Origin: an uncultured Spirochaetales bacterium
GTDB taxonomy: Bacteria; Spirochaetota; Spirochaetia; Sphaerochaetales; Sphaerochaetaceae
Assembly: GCA_944390865.1 (NCBI GenBank)
Contig: CALXRC010000021.1
Span: 1-36,037, forward strand
Direction: 5' to 3'
Length of the DNA: 36,037 bases
Both the position numbers and the translations under genes were made by a program. Below the pieces are notes generated by a model, which searched no databases, was not told the DNA's origin, and worked only from the letters and a program-made list of their open reading frames with translations. Shown in pieces: positions 1 through 7,662 of the stretch. Every line of letters begins with the position of its first letter. The first letter of the stretch is position 1.

Positions 1-76
1 TTCATGAAAGGCAATCTCGATTGTCATGGACCGTTGAAGGGCGAAGCTTCCACCTTTTAAGGTGGAGGTAGTTCAC
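1..76 (+). mobile_element. Right end of an IS200/IS605-family (TnpB/IS1341-type) element
   Basis: A GC-rich hairpin with arms at 47-54 and 61-68 (CTTCCACC / GGTGGAGG, loop TTTTAA) is preceded by GAAG and followed by TAGTTCAC, ending at 76. From memory this hairpin-plus-TAGTTCAC layout is the usual right end of TnpB-only IS605 relatives and is the 3' scaffold of their omega RNA. The frame starting at base 1 is open and stops inside the hairpin (TAA 58-60), reading FMKGNLDCHGPLKGEASTF. A TnpB reading frame that ends inside the right-end hairpin is common, but these 19 residues are too few to assign. The EamA gene on the other strand loses homology exactly at this end, which independently supports a junction at 76/77. 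The rest of the element lies outside the window. Confidence 0.55.
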
Positions 77-824
77 TGAGCCTGTCAACCGGAGCGACAA
101 TGCTGGCAGGCCCTGTCTGCAGGGCTCTGTAGTAGCACAGCCAGCTGGCACCTGTCGCCAGGCCGGACAGTGCGATGAACACGGCTTCCCTTGCGCCGAT
201 GCGCAGCGAGGTCCTGCTTGACGAGGTGACAGGAACCATCAGCCAGGCCATTGCAAGCACGACAGTCGTCCTTACTGCTGTGGCCAGGTTAGAGTCAACA
301 TTTGTGATTCCCGCCTTTGCAAGAATGCTTGTAAGCGAGGCAAAGAGCGCAGATCCGGCTGCGTATGCCAGCCACAGTCTGCTTTCAGGCTTGCTCCTGT
401 CATCATCCTTCTTTTCGATCATCATGAAGGTGCCTGCTGCCATCAGCACAAGGCCTGCCAGTCCGCCTGAGGACAGCCTTTCTGAGAAGATGATGAAAGA
501 CAGGATGACTGTCAGTATTGTGCTTGACTTGTCAACAGGAACGTCCTTGCTTACCTGACCCAGCTGTAGCGCCCTGAAATAGCACAGCCAGCTGGCTCCT
601 GTGGCCAGTCCGGAAAGGATCAGAAAGAGCCATGATGAGGCAGAAATAGACGCCACATCACCGGCAGAACCGGTGATGAAGGTCATCAGCCAGGCAAAGA
701 ACAGGACTACGACAGTCCTGCAGGCGGTGGCAAGGGTAGAGTCAGTCTTTCTGATTCCGCACTTTGCGAGAATTGAGGTCAGTGCCAAGAAAAACGCAGA
801 TCCAAAGGCAAATACAAGATACAT
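57..824 (-). CDS. EamA/DMT-family membrane transporter, two fused half-transporters, C-terminus cut by an IS end
   Basis: This is an inner-membrane drug/metabolite-superfamily permease; its substrate cannot be told. The ATG at 824 is preferred because it lies 4 nt after the response-regulator stop; the upstream GTG at 854 would overlap that gene. The protein (255 residues) is two copies of one 5-TM EamA unit. Both contain LTSILAK, LATA.RT, AWLM and GLATGASWLCY, followed by PVDKSS in copy 1 and PVDRLS in copy 2. Copy 1 then continues with TVILSFIIFSERL and two more helices, whereas copy 2 stops after PVDRLSELPPP, inside sequence contributed by the IS right end. The last one to two helices of copy 2 are therefore missing, and the protein is probably impaired. 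It is the third gene of the kinase-regulator operon, which suggests the two-component system controls it. Confidence 0.85.
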   Translation of the reverse strand: MYLVFAFGSAFFLALTSILAKCGIRKTDSTLATACRTVVVLFFAWLMTFITGSAGDVASISASSWLFLILSGLATGASWLCYFRALQLGQVSKDVPVDKSSTILTVILSFIIFSERLSSGGLAGLVLMAAGTFMMIEKKDDDRSKPESRLWLAYAAGSALFASLTSILAKAGITNVDSNLATAVRTTVVLAMAWLMVPVTSSSRTSLRIGAREAVFIALSGLATGASWLCYYRALQTGPASIVAPVDRLSELPPP

Positions 825-828
825 TTCC

Positions 829-1515
829 TCATACTCTGATCCTGTAGCCGGCACCCCAGACAGTCTCTATCAGCTGAGGATGTGCAGGATCGGCTTCTAT
901 CTTTTCCCTGATGCGGTTGATGTGCACTGTCACAGTGGCACTGTCACCGGAGGAGTCCATTCCCCAGACTTCTTCATACAGTGTCTCCTTGTCAAAGACG
1001 GTGTCAGCATTGAGTACGAGAAAAAGCAGAAGCTCATACTCCTTATTCTTTAAGTATACTTCATTTCCGCTGACAAAGACTCTGTGAGACAGGGTGTTTA
1101 TCTTCAGGTTCCTGACCTGGATCTCGCTTTCATCCCTGCTCCTTCCTGAAAGCTGGCGGTAGCGGGCAAGCGCGCTGTTGACGCGGGCAACGAGCACCGC
1201 AGGAGAGAAGGGCTTGTCAATATATTCATCTGCACCTAGTCCGAACGAACGGATCTTGTCCGCATCCTCCGGACGTGCTGATACTATGATCACGGGGATA
1301 TCAAGCTGGGCACGGATCTTCCTGCAGATGGAAAAGCCGTCCAGAGCCGGGAGCATGAGATCAAGAATCACGAGATCGAAGCTGCCGCTGAGCGCTTCCT
1401 CAAGTCCCTTCTGGCCGTCTTCGGCGCAGACAACTGAAAAGCCTGAAGCCTCAAGATAGTCTTTCTCGACTGCTGAGATGTCAGCATCGTCTTCAATTAT
1501 CAGAATTCTGTCCAT
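829..1515 (-). CDS. OmpR/PhoB-family response regulator
   Basis: This is a two-component transcription regulator of 228 residues. The receiver domain is residues 1-115, with the acidic pair E8-D9-D10 region, phospho-acceptor D52 in LVILDLMLP, and the lysine in the DKPF motif. A winged-helix DNA-binding domain runs from about 130 to 228 (KNKEYELLLFL, VTVHINRIREKIE, ending VWGAGYRIRV). The start is ATG 1515 because GGAG sits 9 nt upstream, inside the end of the kinase gene; an upstream ATG at 1536 has no better signal. It overlaps the kinase gene by 23 bp, so the two are translationally coupled. Its targets are unknown, but the EamA transporter gene follows after 4 nt and is a likely member of its regulon. 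Confidence 0.92.
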   Translation of the reverse strand: MDRILIIEDDADISAVEKDYLEASGFSVVCAEDGQKGLEEALSGSFDLVILDLMLPALDGFSICRKIRAQLDIPVIIVSARPEDADKIRSFGLGADEYIDKPFSPAVLVARVNSALARYRQLSGRSRDESEIQVRNLKINTLSHRVFVSGNEVYLKNKEYELLLFLVLNADTVFDKETLYEEVWGMDSSGDSATVTVHINRIREKIEADPAHPQLIETVWGAGYRIRV

Positions 1516-2902
1516 CAGTTTTTTTCTCCAAGTCAATTGTGATAATGATTTTCAGACCATTATCGTTACAGGCCCTGCAGCTTCCTCCGAGCTTTTGGGC
1601 AATGTTGCTGACAATGGCAAGGCCCAGGCCGCTGCCGTTCTCAGGCCTTCCGCGTGATTCATCCAGTCTGTAGAAGGGAAGGAAGATTGATTCAAGCTTC
1701 TCCTCAGGCACTCCCGGACCGTCATCCTTGAAAGTGAGCACAGCCTCGCTGCCTCTGTTCTCAAGACTTATGTCCAGTCTTGCGCATTCCCGGGTCTTGT
1801 ATCTTATGCTGTTGTCGGCAATATTGCTGATCAGTCTCTTTATCAGGAAGTCCTCACAGGAAAGATAGACGGGATCAAGACTGCAGTGCACAGCCAGTCC
1901 TCTGTTCCTGTAGTCCTCTTCATTGTCCCTTACTTCCTTTTCAATCATCCGGGCAATGTCAGACTCTTCCATTTCTGATGCGGAAAGCACTCCGCTCCGC
2001 ACATAAGTGATGAGCTGCGTCAGCAGTCCGGAAAGCTCTACTGCCTTGCGTCTTATCGTCTCAAGATAGAGTCGCTGCTTCTCAGGTGATTTGACAATCC
2101 CGTCTATCAGCCCTTCCGCATAGGCCTGGATTGACGTGAGGGGAGAACGGATGTCATGCGAGATGCCTGCTATGAGCATCTTTCTCGCTTTCTCCTCGTC
2201 AATGCTCTTCTCAATGGATTTCTTCAGTTCTCCTGCCATGAGGTTGAAGTCCTGGCAGACAGGAAGAAACTCATCTTTTCTCGTATAGTCTATTCTGTAG
2301 TCAAGATTTCCGTTGCTCAGCTCTTCAACACCCCTGCGCAGCGTGCTGAGACTGTCAGCGATGCGCATGATGATGAAGCGCGTGAGAAAGGCATTTGTCG
2401 TTATCACGGCAACGATGACAATGAAGATGATGAGCAGAAAGCCAAGCGCCACATAGCTTCTCATTCCGGAGTAGTCCATATCCGGATCTATGGTTGCGAA
2501 AGTCCTGATCTCAACTTCTCCGCTGCGGTCAACATATATTCCCCTGTTCTGGTTGACCAGCGTGACATTGCCGGGGAATGAGGCTGCGGCCTGTATGAGG
2601 TTCTCATCATAGTCAGTCCTTGTCCCGGTGGAGTAGACCGTCTGTCCCTGGTACAGAATTTCAAGTGCCATGTTCATCTGGGCTGCAAAGCGCTCTATAT
2701 GGCTTATGTCCTCATGGCCTTTTATGCTTTCGACAATGTTTGTCGAGTAGAAGCAGAAGTCCTCCTGGTCATCCAGTGCATATGATGAGGTGAAAAAGTA
2801 GAATATCAGCGCCAGAATCAGCACTGCTGCAATTATCACCACGATTGCAGGAATGACAAGCATGAAAATATTGGACCAGAACAGGCGCTGCTTGATTGTC
2901 AT
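1493..2902 (-). CDS. Membrane sensor histidine kinase
   Basis: This 469-residue sensor kinase pairs with the overlapping response regulator. TM1 is at about 13-37, followed by an extracytoplasmic loop of about 110 residues with no recognised domain, TM2 at about 150-172 and a HAMP linker at 173-226. The HisKA domain has H249 in GISHDIRSPLTS. The HATPase domain shows the N box (SNIADNSIRYK), G1 (DDGPGVPEE), F box (FLPFYRLDES) and G2 (NGSGLGLAIV). The kinase is therefore complete. The ligand is unknown. There is no Shine-Dalgarno sequence before ATG 2902, but TATAAT (2912-2917) lies 9 nt before it, so the mRNA may be leaderless. It is divergent from the AraC-type regulator gene at 3008. Confidence 0.93.
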   Translation of the reverse strand: MTIKQRLFWSNIFMLVIPAIVVIIAAVLILALIFYFFTSSYALDDQEDFCFYSTNIVESIKGHEDISHIERFAAQMNMALEILYQGQTVYSTGTRTDYDENLIQAAASFPGNVTLVNQNRGIYVDRSGEVEIRTFATIDPDMDYSGMRSYVALGFLLIIFIVIVAVITTNAFLTRFIIMRIADSLSTLRRGVEELSNGNLDYRIDYTRKDEFLPVCQDFNLMAGELKKSIEKSIDEEKARKMLIAGISHDIRSPLTSIQAYAEGLIDGIVKSPEKQRLYLETIRRKAVELSGLLTQLITYVRSGVLSASEMEESDIARMIEKEVRDNEEDYRNRGLAVHCSLDPVYLSCEDFLIKRLISNIADNSIRYKTRECARLDISLENRGSEAVLTFKDDGPGVPEEKLESIFLPFYRLDESRGRPENGSGLGLAIVSNIAQKLGGSCRACNDNGLKIIITIDLEKKTDGQNSDN

Positions 2903-2943
2903 GACAGGTTAATTATAACCAGAACAGGGCGGGTGATGCATTA

Positions 2944-2968
2944 ACAAAAGCTAAACTGCAGCTTTTGT
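2944..2968. promoter_or_regulatory. 9-bp inverted repeat between divergent regulator genes
   Basis: ACAAAAGCT (2944-2952) and AGCTTTTGT (2960-2968) form a perfect 9-bp inverted repeat around a 7-base centre. It lies in the 105-bp gap between the leftward kinase gene and the rightward AraC-type regulator gene, just upstream of the candidate rightward promoter (2970-2998). No T-tract follows on either strand, so an operator is more likely than a terminator. The binding protein is unknown; either adjacent regulator is possible. Confidence 0.45.
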
Positions 2969-2969
2969 G

Positions 2970-2998
2970 TTGCTGTCCGGTTCAGCTGCGGTTAGAAT
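2970..2998 (+). promoter_or_regulatory. Candidate promoter of the AraC-type regulator gene
   Basis: A -35-like TTGCTG (2970-2975) is separated by 17 bp from TAGAAT (2993-2998), which differs from the consensus -10 by one base. The -10 ends only 9 nt before ATG 3008, and that ATG has no Shine-Dalgarno sequence. If used, the transcript would be leaderless or nearly so. The -35 match is weak. Confidence 0.35.
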
Positions 2999-3007
2999 TA
3001 TTGCGAA

Positions 3008-5269
3008 ATGAGAGCGAGACAAAGCAGGCTGCCGATCCGAAAAGCATTCAAAAGGAATCTGATTTTCTTTGTCCTTCTGCCTGTGCTGATAGTTTTTGCT
3101 GTCTTTGTCATAAGCCTGTACTATGGCTTCCATGCAAGAGCAATCAACAACATTGAACTCGTACATGAAAGCCTGTCTGGAATGCTTACCGGTGAAGTCA
3201 GTGACACAAGCATGCTGCTTGCATCAGTAATGTACACAAACAACAGCGTCATCATAGACTACGCTGAAGCCTGTGATACTGACGACATAACAGCACGCTA
3301 CATGGCAAGAGAGAATCTTGACCAGATGCTGGACTATGCCTTTCAGTCAGACTCTTCCATTCTCAGCATGATTTTCCGGTTTTCTTCCGGACGTTCTGTC
3401 GTATACGGTTCAGAGCTCAGCTTCAGTGCAAACCCAGATCTGAGACACAGCATTGATTCAGCAGAAGAAGACATTGTCTATGTCAGAGCCTTCCGCTCTG
3501 ATGAAGCAGACGGCGGCTGGTCAGCCGGGCTGAGCGGAAACAGCATGCTTTATTCAGCTGTGTTCTATCCAAGCTGGATGCTGGACAGCAGCCGCAGCAT
3601 AACAAGTGTTGAGATGATACGCTCAAGCGGTCTGACGCAGGATATCACAAAGTACGATGCAGGATACTCGCTTGGAAACAACAGCATCGGCTATACAGCT
3701 GTCATTGATCTGAAAAAGGGAAGAATTATTGCTTCGAACCGCATTGATGAGCAGGCAGTCAGAGACTATCTGAACGGCATTGAGCACTTTGGCTACACCT
3801 ATGTGGCCAGCAGGGTGAGCATTAATGAAATGGACAGCCTTATCCTGACTGTAGTCCGTTCTAGCGACATAACAGGCAGCTATCTGCTTCCGCTTGCTGC
3901 TGTGCTTTCCCTCATTCTGGTCGTCCTTTTCTTCTTTAAAACGTTTTCACGCCTGCTGATGGGCAACATCATCTCGCCAGTGATGAGGATATCTGAAGGG
4001 CTGAGGGCAGTGGAAAGCGGCAATCTGGACAGCACTCTGGAAGAAGAGGGTTATGAAGAGATACGTTGGACGATCTCTTCTTTCAATGGAATGCTGCGCC
4101 ATGAACGGGCCCTGATTGAAGACTATAAGTCCAGGATTAAAGACAGCGAGACGCGTCCGGAGCGCCTTTTTGCCTCTTTCATGAGCTCAAGCATCAAGGA
4201 TGAAGACATCAGGGCTGCTGATGAAAAACTCTTCTCTCTGCCCCATATTCTGATTGCCCTGTACACAGAGAGCATAGAAGCTGAGGAAGCAAAACTGGTC
4301 AGATGTCTTGATGCAAGCCTTCACTTTGCCACCCAGTGCTATATATGCCGTTCAGAAAGCCCTTACTATTACTACATCTATTACCGTGATGACAGGTCAG
4401 ACGGAAGAAATGAAAAGGATCTGATCAAGGAGCTGCTGAGTATATTCAGAACAGGTTTCGGCGCTGAGCCTGTAGTTGTTTATTCTAAACTCCTGCTGAA
4501 GCTTGACTCAAGCTATAAGGCTCTTCACAGCCTCAAGATGGTCTATCCTCTTCTGGGTCTGTACAGAAATGCCTCTGTGCTTCAGCTGGACGGCCTGCTG
4601 GATCTGAGCCAGAGGGCAGGGGCAAGAATTCCGGGCTATGTCAAACTGGCCAGCGCGCTTTATGTCGCAGACGAGAAAACTGTCAATGAAAACAGGGAAA
4701 GGCTGAACAGCCTGATAATGACAAGCGCCCTGGAAGATGCAAAGACAGAGGTGCTGGCACTTTCCGCTGCCTTCATCGCGCGCCTGCATGAAAACGGTGA
4801 AAGCTATATCACATTCTTCTCCTGCAATCCCTGTATATACGACAAAATCTCATCCTGTGCTGATTCAAGCAGTCTGATCCTGTTTATCAGCAATCTGATG
4901 AGTGAGATAGTCAGCATCTCAAAGGCAAACCTGGATATCGAGCAGGATGATGCCGTGATCAAGGCAATGCGCTACATTGCTGACAACTATCAGCACAGCG
5001 AGCTTTCTCTTGAGTCTGTCAGCCAGCACGTCGAACTGAACAGCCGGTACTTTTCAACAAAGTTCTCCAAGCAGACAGGGCAGAGTTTCCAGTCCTATCT
5101 TGCCCAGTTCAGGATCCAGAAGGCAAAGCAGCTGCTGCGGAGCACAACTTTCAAAGTCTATGAAATAGCATATATGTGCGGCTATGCAGCAAGTGAAAGC
5201 TTCAACAAGGCTTTCAGAAAGGAAACAGGGATGAGTCCGCTTGAGTACCGGAAAACGGATAAAAAATGA
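3008..5269 (+). CDS. Membrane-anchored AraC-family transcriptional regulator of sugar uptake
   Basis: This 753-residue one-component sensor-regulator has TM1 at about 18-40, an extracytoplasmic sensor region of about 250 residues, and TM2 at 291-311. A HAMP-like segment follows (ISPVMRISEGLRAVESGNLD, about 322-341), then a long cytoplasmic linker. A double helix-turn-helix AraC domain closes the protein from about residue 650 (LSLESVSQHVELNSRYFSTKF; VYEIAYMCGYAASESFNKAF; TGMSPLEYR). This architecture is typical of regulators beside carbohydrate ABC transporters in Firmicutes and spirochaetes, which sense an extracellular or periplasmic sugar. The binding-protein gene follows 136 bp downstream, so that operon is the likely target. 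No clear Shine-Dalgarno sequence precedes ATG 3008. The ligand cannot be read from the sequence. Confidence 0.92.
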   Translation: MRARQSRLPIRKAFKRNLIFFVLLPVLIVFAVFVISLYYGFHARAINNIELVHESLSGMLTGEVSDTSMLLASVMYTNNSVIIDYAEACDTDDITARYMARENLDQMLDYAFQSDSSILSMIFRFSSGRSVVYGSELSFSANPDLRHSIDSAEEDIVYVRAFRSDEADGGWSAGLSGNSMLYSAVFYPSWMLDSSRSITSVEMIRSSGLTQDITKYDAGYSLGNNSIGYTAVIDLKKGRIIASNRIDEQAVRDYLNGIEHFGYTYVASRVSINEMDSLILTVVRSSDITGSYLLPLAAVLSLILVVLFFFKTFSRLLMGNIISPVMRISEGLRAVESGNLDSTLEEEGYEEIRWTISSFNGMLRHERALIEDYKSRIKDSETRPERLFASFMSSSIKDEDIRAADEKLFSLPHILIALYTESIEAEEAKLVRCLDASLHFATQCYICRSESPYYYYIYYRDDRSDGRNEKDLIKELLSIFRTGFGAEPVVVYSKLLLKLDSSYKALHSLKMVYPLLGLYRNASVLQLDGLLDLSQRAGARIPGYVKLASALYVADEKTVNENRERLNSLIMTSALEDAKTEVLALSAAFIARLHENGESYITFFSCNPCIYDKISSCADSSSLILFISNLMSEIVSISKANLDIEQDDAVIKAMRYIADNYQHSELSLESVSQHVELNSRYFSTKFSKQTGQSFQSYLAQFRIQKAKQLLRSTTFKVYEIAYMCGYAASESFNKAFRKETGMSPLEYRKTDKK

Positions 5270-5307
5270 TATTTTTCCCTTAAAAATGAGTGTTTTAAAC
5301 CTGTAAT

Positions 5308-5369
5308 CTGAACTTTTTACAGTTTTTCTGACCTTTTTCAGCTGGCGTGATGCTTTCCGTGATGCTTTG
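5308..5369 (+). promoter_or_regulatory. Tandem direct repeats upstream of the sugar-uptake operon (candidate AraC-type sites)
   Basis: CTGAACTTTTT (5308-5318) and CTGACCTTTTT (5328-5338) match at 10 of 11 bases and start exactly 20 bp apart, about two helical turns. This is the geometry of an AraC-family dimer bound to two direct half-sites. A second tandem pair, CGTGATGCTTTC (5346-5357) and CGTGATGCTTTG (5358-5369), follows. No good sigma-70 hexamers are visible between here and ATG 5406, which suits an activator-dependent promoter. The assignment to the adjacent regulator is inference. Confidence 0.4.
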
Positions 5370-5405
5370 ATTGAGACAGAAAAACAGAACTTCGGAGGTA
5401 AATTA

Positions 5406-6701
5406 ATGAAAAAACTGCTTTCTGTCTTAATGGTGCTTTTAAGTCTTTGCACCTTTGTTTTTGCATCAGGCTCATCTGAGAGCGCAGATGACCCGATGAG
5501 CGGCACAATCACCTTTGCAATATGGGACAACAATCTCAATGCCTTCATTGAAGAGAATGACATGGTTGGCAAGTTCCAGGAAGTCTATCCCAATGCTGAG
5601 ATCGAAGTTGAGAAGATCAAGGATGATACAGAGTACTGGAACAGCATGAGAATCCGCACAAGCGGCGGCCAGCTTCCCGATGTCATGTTCAACAAGCCTT
5701 TCACACTGGCCCGCTTCCAGAATTACCTGCTTGACCTGAGCGATACAGAGGCTGCGGCAAACAACATTCTTGCTGAAGGCTATGCAGTTGACGGCAAGAT
5801 TCTCGGCATCCCGATGACAGCCGGCTATGAATACGTATTCTACTGGAAGGACATGTTTGAAGAGGCAGGAGTGGAAGTTCCTGAAACCTGGCCGGAGTTT
5901 GTTGAAGCCTGTCAGACCCTTCAGGAATACTATGGAGCACAGAACCCGGACTTCATCGCACTTGGCATCGGACTTAAGGATGAGTGGCCTGACTATCCGT
6001 TCATGGAATTCATGCCGGCCTTAATCAATGGCGAAGGAGACACATGGAATGTAATGGCAGCCCAGGATGCCCCGTTTGCAGAAGGCACAGACATCCGCAC
6101 TGCATATGAAAGGATCTATGAGCTCTTCACAAGCGGCGTGCTTGGAAAGGATCCTCTGGGACTTGGAAACGATCAGATCACAAATCTCTTTGCTGCAAAG
6201 CAGGTGGCAATCTTCCCCTCAGGCGACTGGTCACTGCAGAACATCATCAATGCAGGCGCTGACATCAGCGAGCTGGGAACCTTCTATCTTCCCGTAAGGA
6301 TGAGCGGGGATGAGTCATACAAGGTCATCGTGCAGGGCGACAGCCTGATGGGCGTCACGACCCACAGCGACAAGCCTGAACTCGCAAAGGCCTTCGTTGA
6401 GTGGTTCTACTCAGATGCCTGGTATCCTGATTACCTTGCCTATGTCTCATCTTCTTCCGCAATGGCAAATTTCCCCAAGGAAAAAGATCCTGTCCTGGCT
6501 GAAAGCGATCAGAGAGACGACATTGAAATCGTCACATACGGCGGAGCAGGCGATGACTTCACAGCCATTCAGAATGCTGTAAGCTTCGACTATAAGAAGC
6601 TGGGTGCCCAGATGCTGACAGAAGGCTTCGATCTGGAAGCAGTTTTAGATGATCTGAACACCAGATGGGCAGCTGCCAGAAGCGAACTCGGAATCGAGTA
6701 A
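5406..6701 (+). CDS. Extracellular sugar-binding protein of an ABC transporter (family 1)
   Basis: This is a 431-residue periplasmic solute-binding protein for the two permeases that follow. The start is ATG 5406, with GGAGG about 7 nt upstream; an in-frame ATG at 5367 lacks this signal. It has a signal peptide (MKKLLSVLMVLLSLCTFVFA) with probable cleavage before SGSSE. The cysteine at residue 15 is not in a good lipobox, so export by signal peptidase I is favoured. Family 1 features include GTITFAIWDNN at the mature N-terminus, RIRTSGGQLPDVMF, an EEAGVEVPETWPEFVEA segment, and AIFPSGDWSLQN. Sequence alone does not give the sugar; the adjoining LacLM enzyme suggests a beta-galactoside or galacto-oligosaccharide. 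Confidence 0.93.
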   Translation: MKKLLSVLMVLLSLCTFVFASGSSESADDPMSGTITFAIWDNNLNAFIEENDMVGKFQEVYPNAEIEVEKIKDDTEYWNSMRIRTSGGQLPDVMFNKPFTLARFQNYLLDLSDTEAAANNILAEGYAVDGKILGIPMTAGYEYVFYWKDMFEEAGVEVPETWPEFVEACQTLQEYYGAQNPDFIALGIGLKDEWPDYPFMEFMPALINGEGDTWNVMAAQDAPFAEGTDIRTAYERIYELFTSGVLGKDPLGLGNDQITNLFAAKQVAIFPSGDWSLQNIINAGADISELGTFYLPVRMSGDESYKVIVQGDSLMGVTTHSDKPELAKAFVEWFYSDAWYPDYLAYVSSSSAMANFPKEKDPVLAESDQRDDIEIVTYGGAGDDFTAIQNAVSFDYKKLGAQMLTEGFDLEAVLDDLNTRWAAARSELGIE

Positions 6702-6718
6702 GCATAATCACCGTTCAG

Positions 6719-6746
6719 GGGCGGGGCAGAGGCTCCGCCCTTTTTT
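6719..6746 (+). terminator. Hairpin terminator/attenuator between binding-protein and permease genes
   Basis: GGGCGG (6719-6724) pairs with CCGCCC (6735-6740), extended by inner pairs, and is followed by six T (6741-6746). It lies between the binding-protein stop and the first permease. As in many sugar ABC operons, partial termination here would give more binding protein than permease. Confidence 0.8.
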
Positions 6747-6768
6747 AATACAAATAGGAGATAATCAG

Positions 6769-7662
6769 ATGGGTTCAATCGCCAGACAGCGCCAGATATT
6801 CATCTTTACTGCTTTATTTATTCCTGTAATTCTTCTTGTCTGCTTTGTCGTTTTTCCAGGTGTTGACCTGTTCAGGATCAGCGCGACGAACTGGGACGGC
6901 CTGGCAGCTGACTACGACTATATAGGTCTTGACAACTATGTCAGGATGTTTAATGACGAAAACCTGTGGCAGAGCCTGAAAAACAACATGGTCTACTTCT
7001 TTGTCCATCTGCTGATGATTCCAGTCGAGCTTGCGTTTGCTGTCGTGCTGAACAGCAGGCTCAGAGGAGCAAAGTTTTACAAAACCATGGTCTTCATGCC
7101 ATACATCATCAATGGAGTGGCAATCAGCTATGCCTTCAGCTACTTCTTTTCGCCAATCAACGGTGCCTTTGATGCAATTCTTGAAACACTGGGTCTGGAA
7201 AGCCTGCAGCGGCACTGGCTTTCTGATCCATCAATTGTCAACTTCGTGCTTGCCTTTGTTTCTGTCTGGCGCTTTTCAGGCTACCATGTCATTCTTTTCC
7301 TTGCGGCACTGCAGTCAATGCCTCAGGATATTCTGGAAGCGGCCCAGATCGACGGAGCAGGCACACTCCAGCTTTTCAGATACATCCAGATCCCTTCAAT
7401 CATGCTGATGGTTGACTTTGTCCTCTTTGACAATATCCGCGGTGCACTGCAGGTCTTTGACATTCCCTTTGTCATCACAAACGGCGGACCCGGCTACGCA
7501 TCAAGCACCTTCACGCTTTACACAATCAATGCGGCATTCAAGTTCTCCAACTTCGGCCTGGCCGCCACGATGGCTGTCGCGATCATGTTCCTGATTGTCT
7601 TCATCTATATAATACAGAACTTCCTCATTCACAGGGTCGTGCTGAAGGAGGGAAGAAAATGA
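6769..7662 (+). CDS. Sugar ABC transporter permease, MalF/UgpA type
   Basis: This 297-residue inner-membrane permease has about six transmembrane segments, the first at about 10-30 (FIFTALFIPVILLVCFVVF). The binding-protein-dependent permease EAA loop is seen as ILEAAQIDGAGTLQLFRYIQIP, the contact site for the ABC ATPase. The Shine-Dalgarno AGGAG (6756-6760) precedes ATG 6769 by 8 nt. It pairs with the second permease, whose start overlaps its stop as ATGA. No ATPase gene lies in the operon, so a shared MsmK/UgpC-like ATPase encoded elsewhere is expected. Confidence 0.94.
   Translation: MGSIARQRQIFIFTALFIPVILLVCFVVFPGVDLFRISATNWDGLAADYDYIGLDNYVRMFNDENLWQSLKNNMVYFFVHLLMIPVELAFAVVLNSRLRGAKFYKTMVFMPYIINGVAISYAFSYFFSPINGAFDAILETLGLESLQRHWLSDPSIVNFVLAFVSVWRFSGYHVILFLAALQSMPQDILEAAQIDGAGTLQLFRYIQIPSIMLMVDFVLFDNIRGALQVFDIPFVITNGGPGYASSTFTLYTINAAFKFSNFGLAATMAVAIMFLIVFIYIIQNFLIHRVVLKEGRK

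Noticed and set aside
2951..3166. 71-codon minus-strand frame upstream of the kinase gene
   Set aside because: It overlaps the start of the AraC-type gene in antisense, has no start signal and covers the inverted repeat and promoter.
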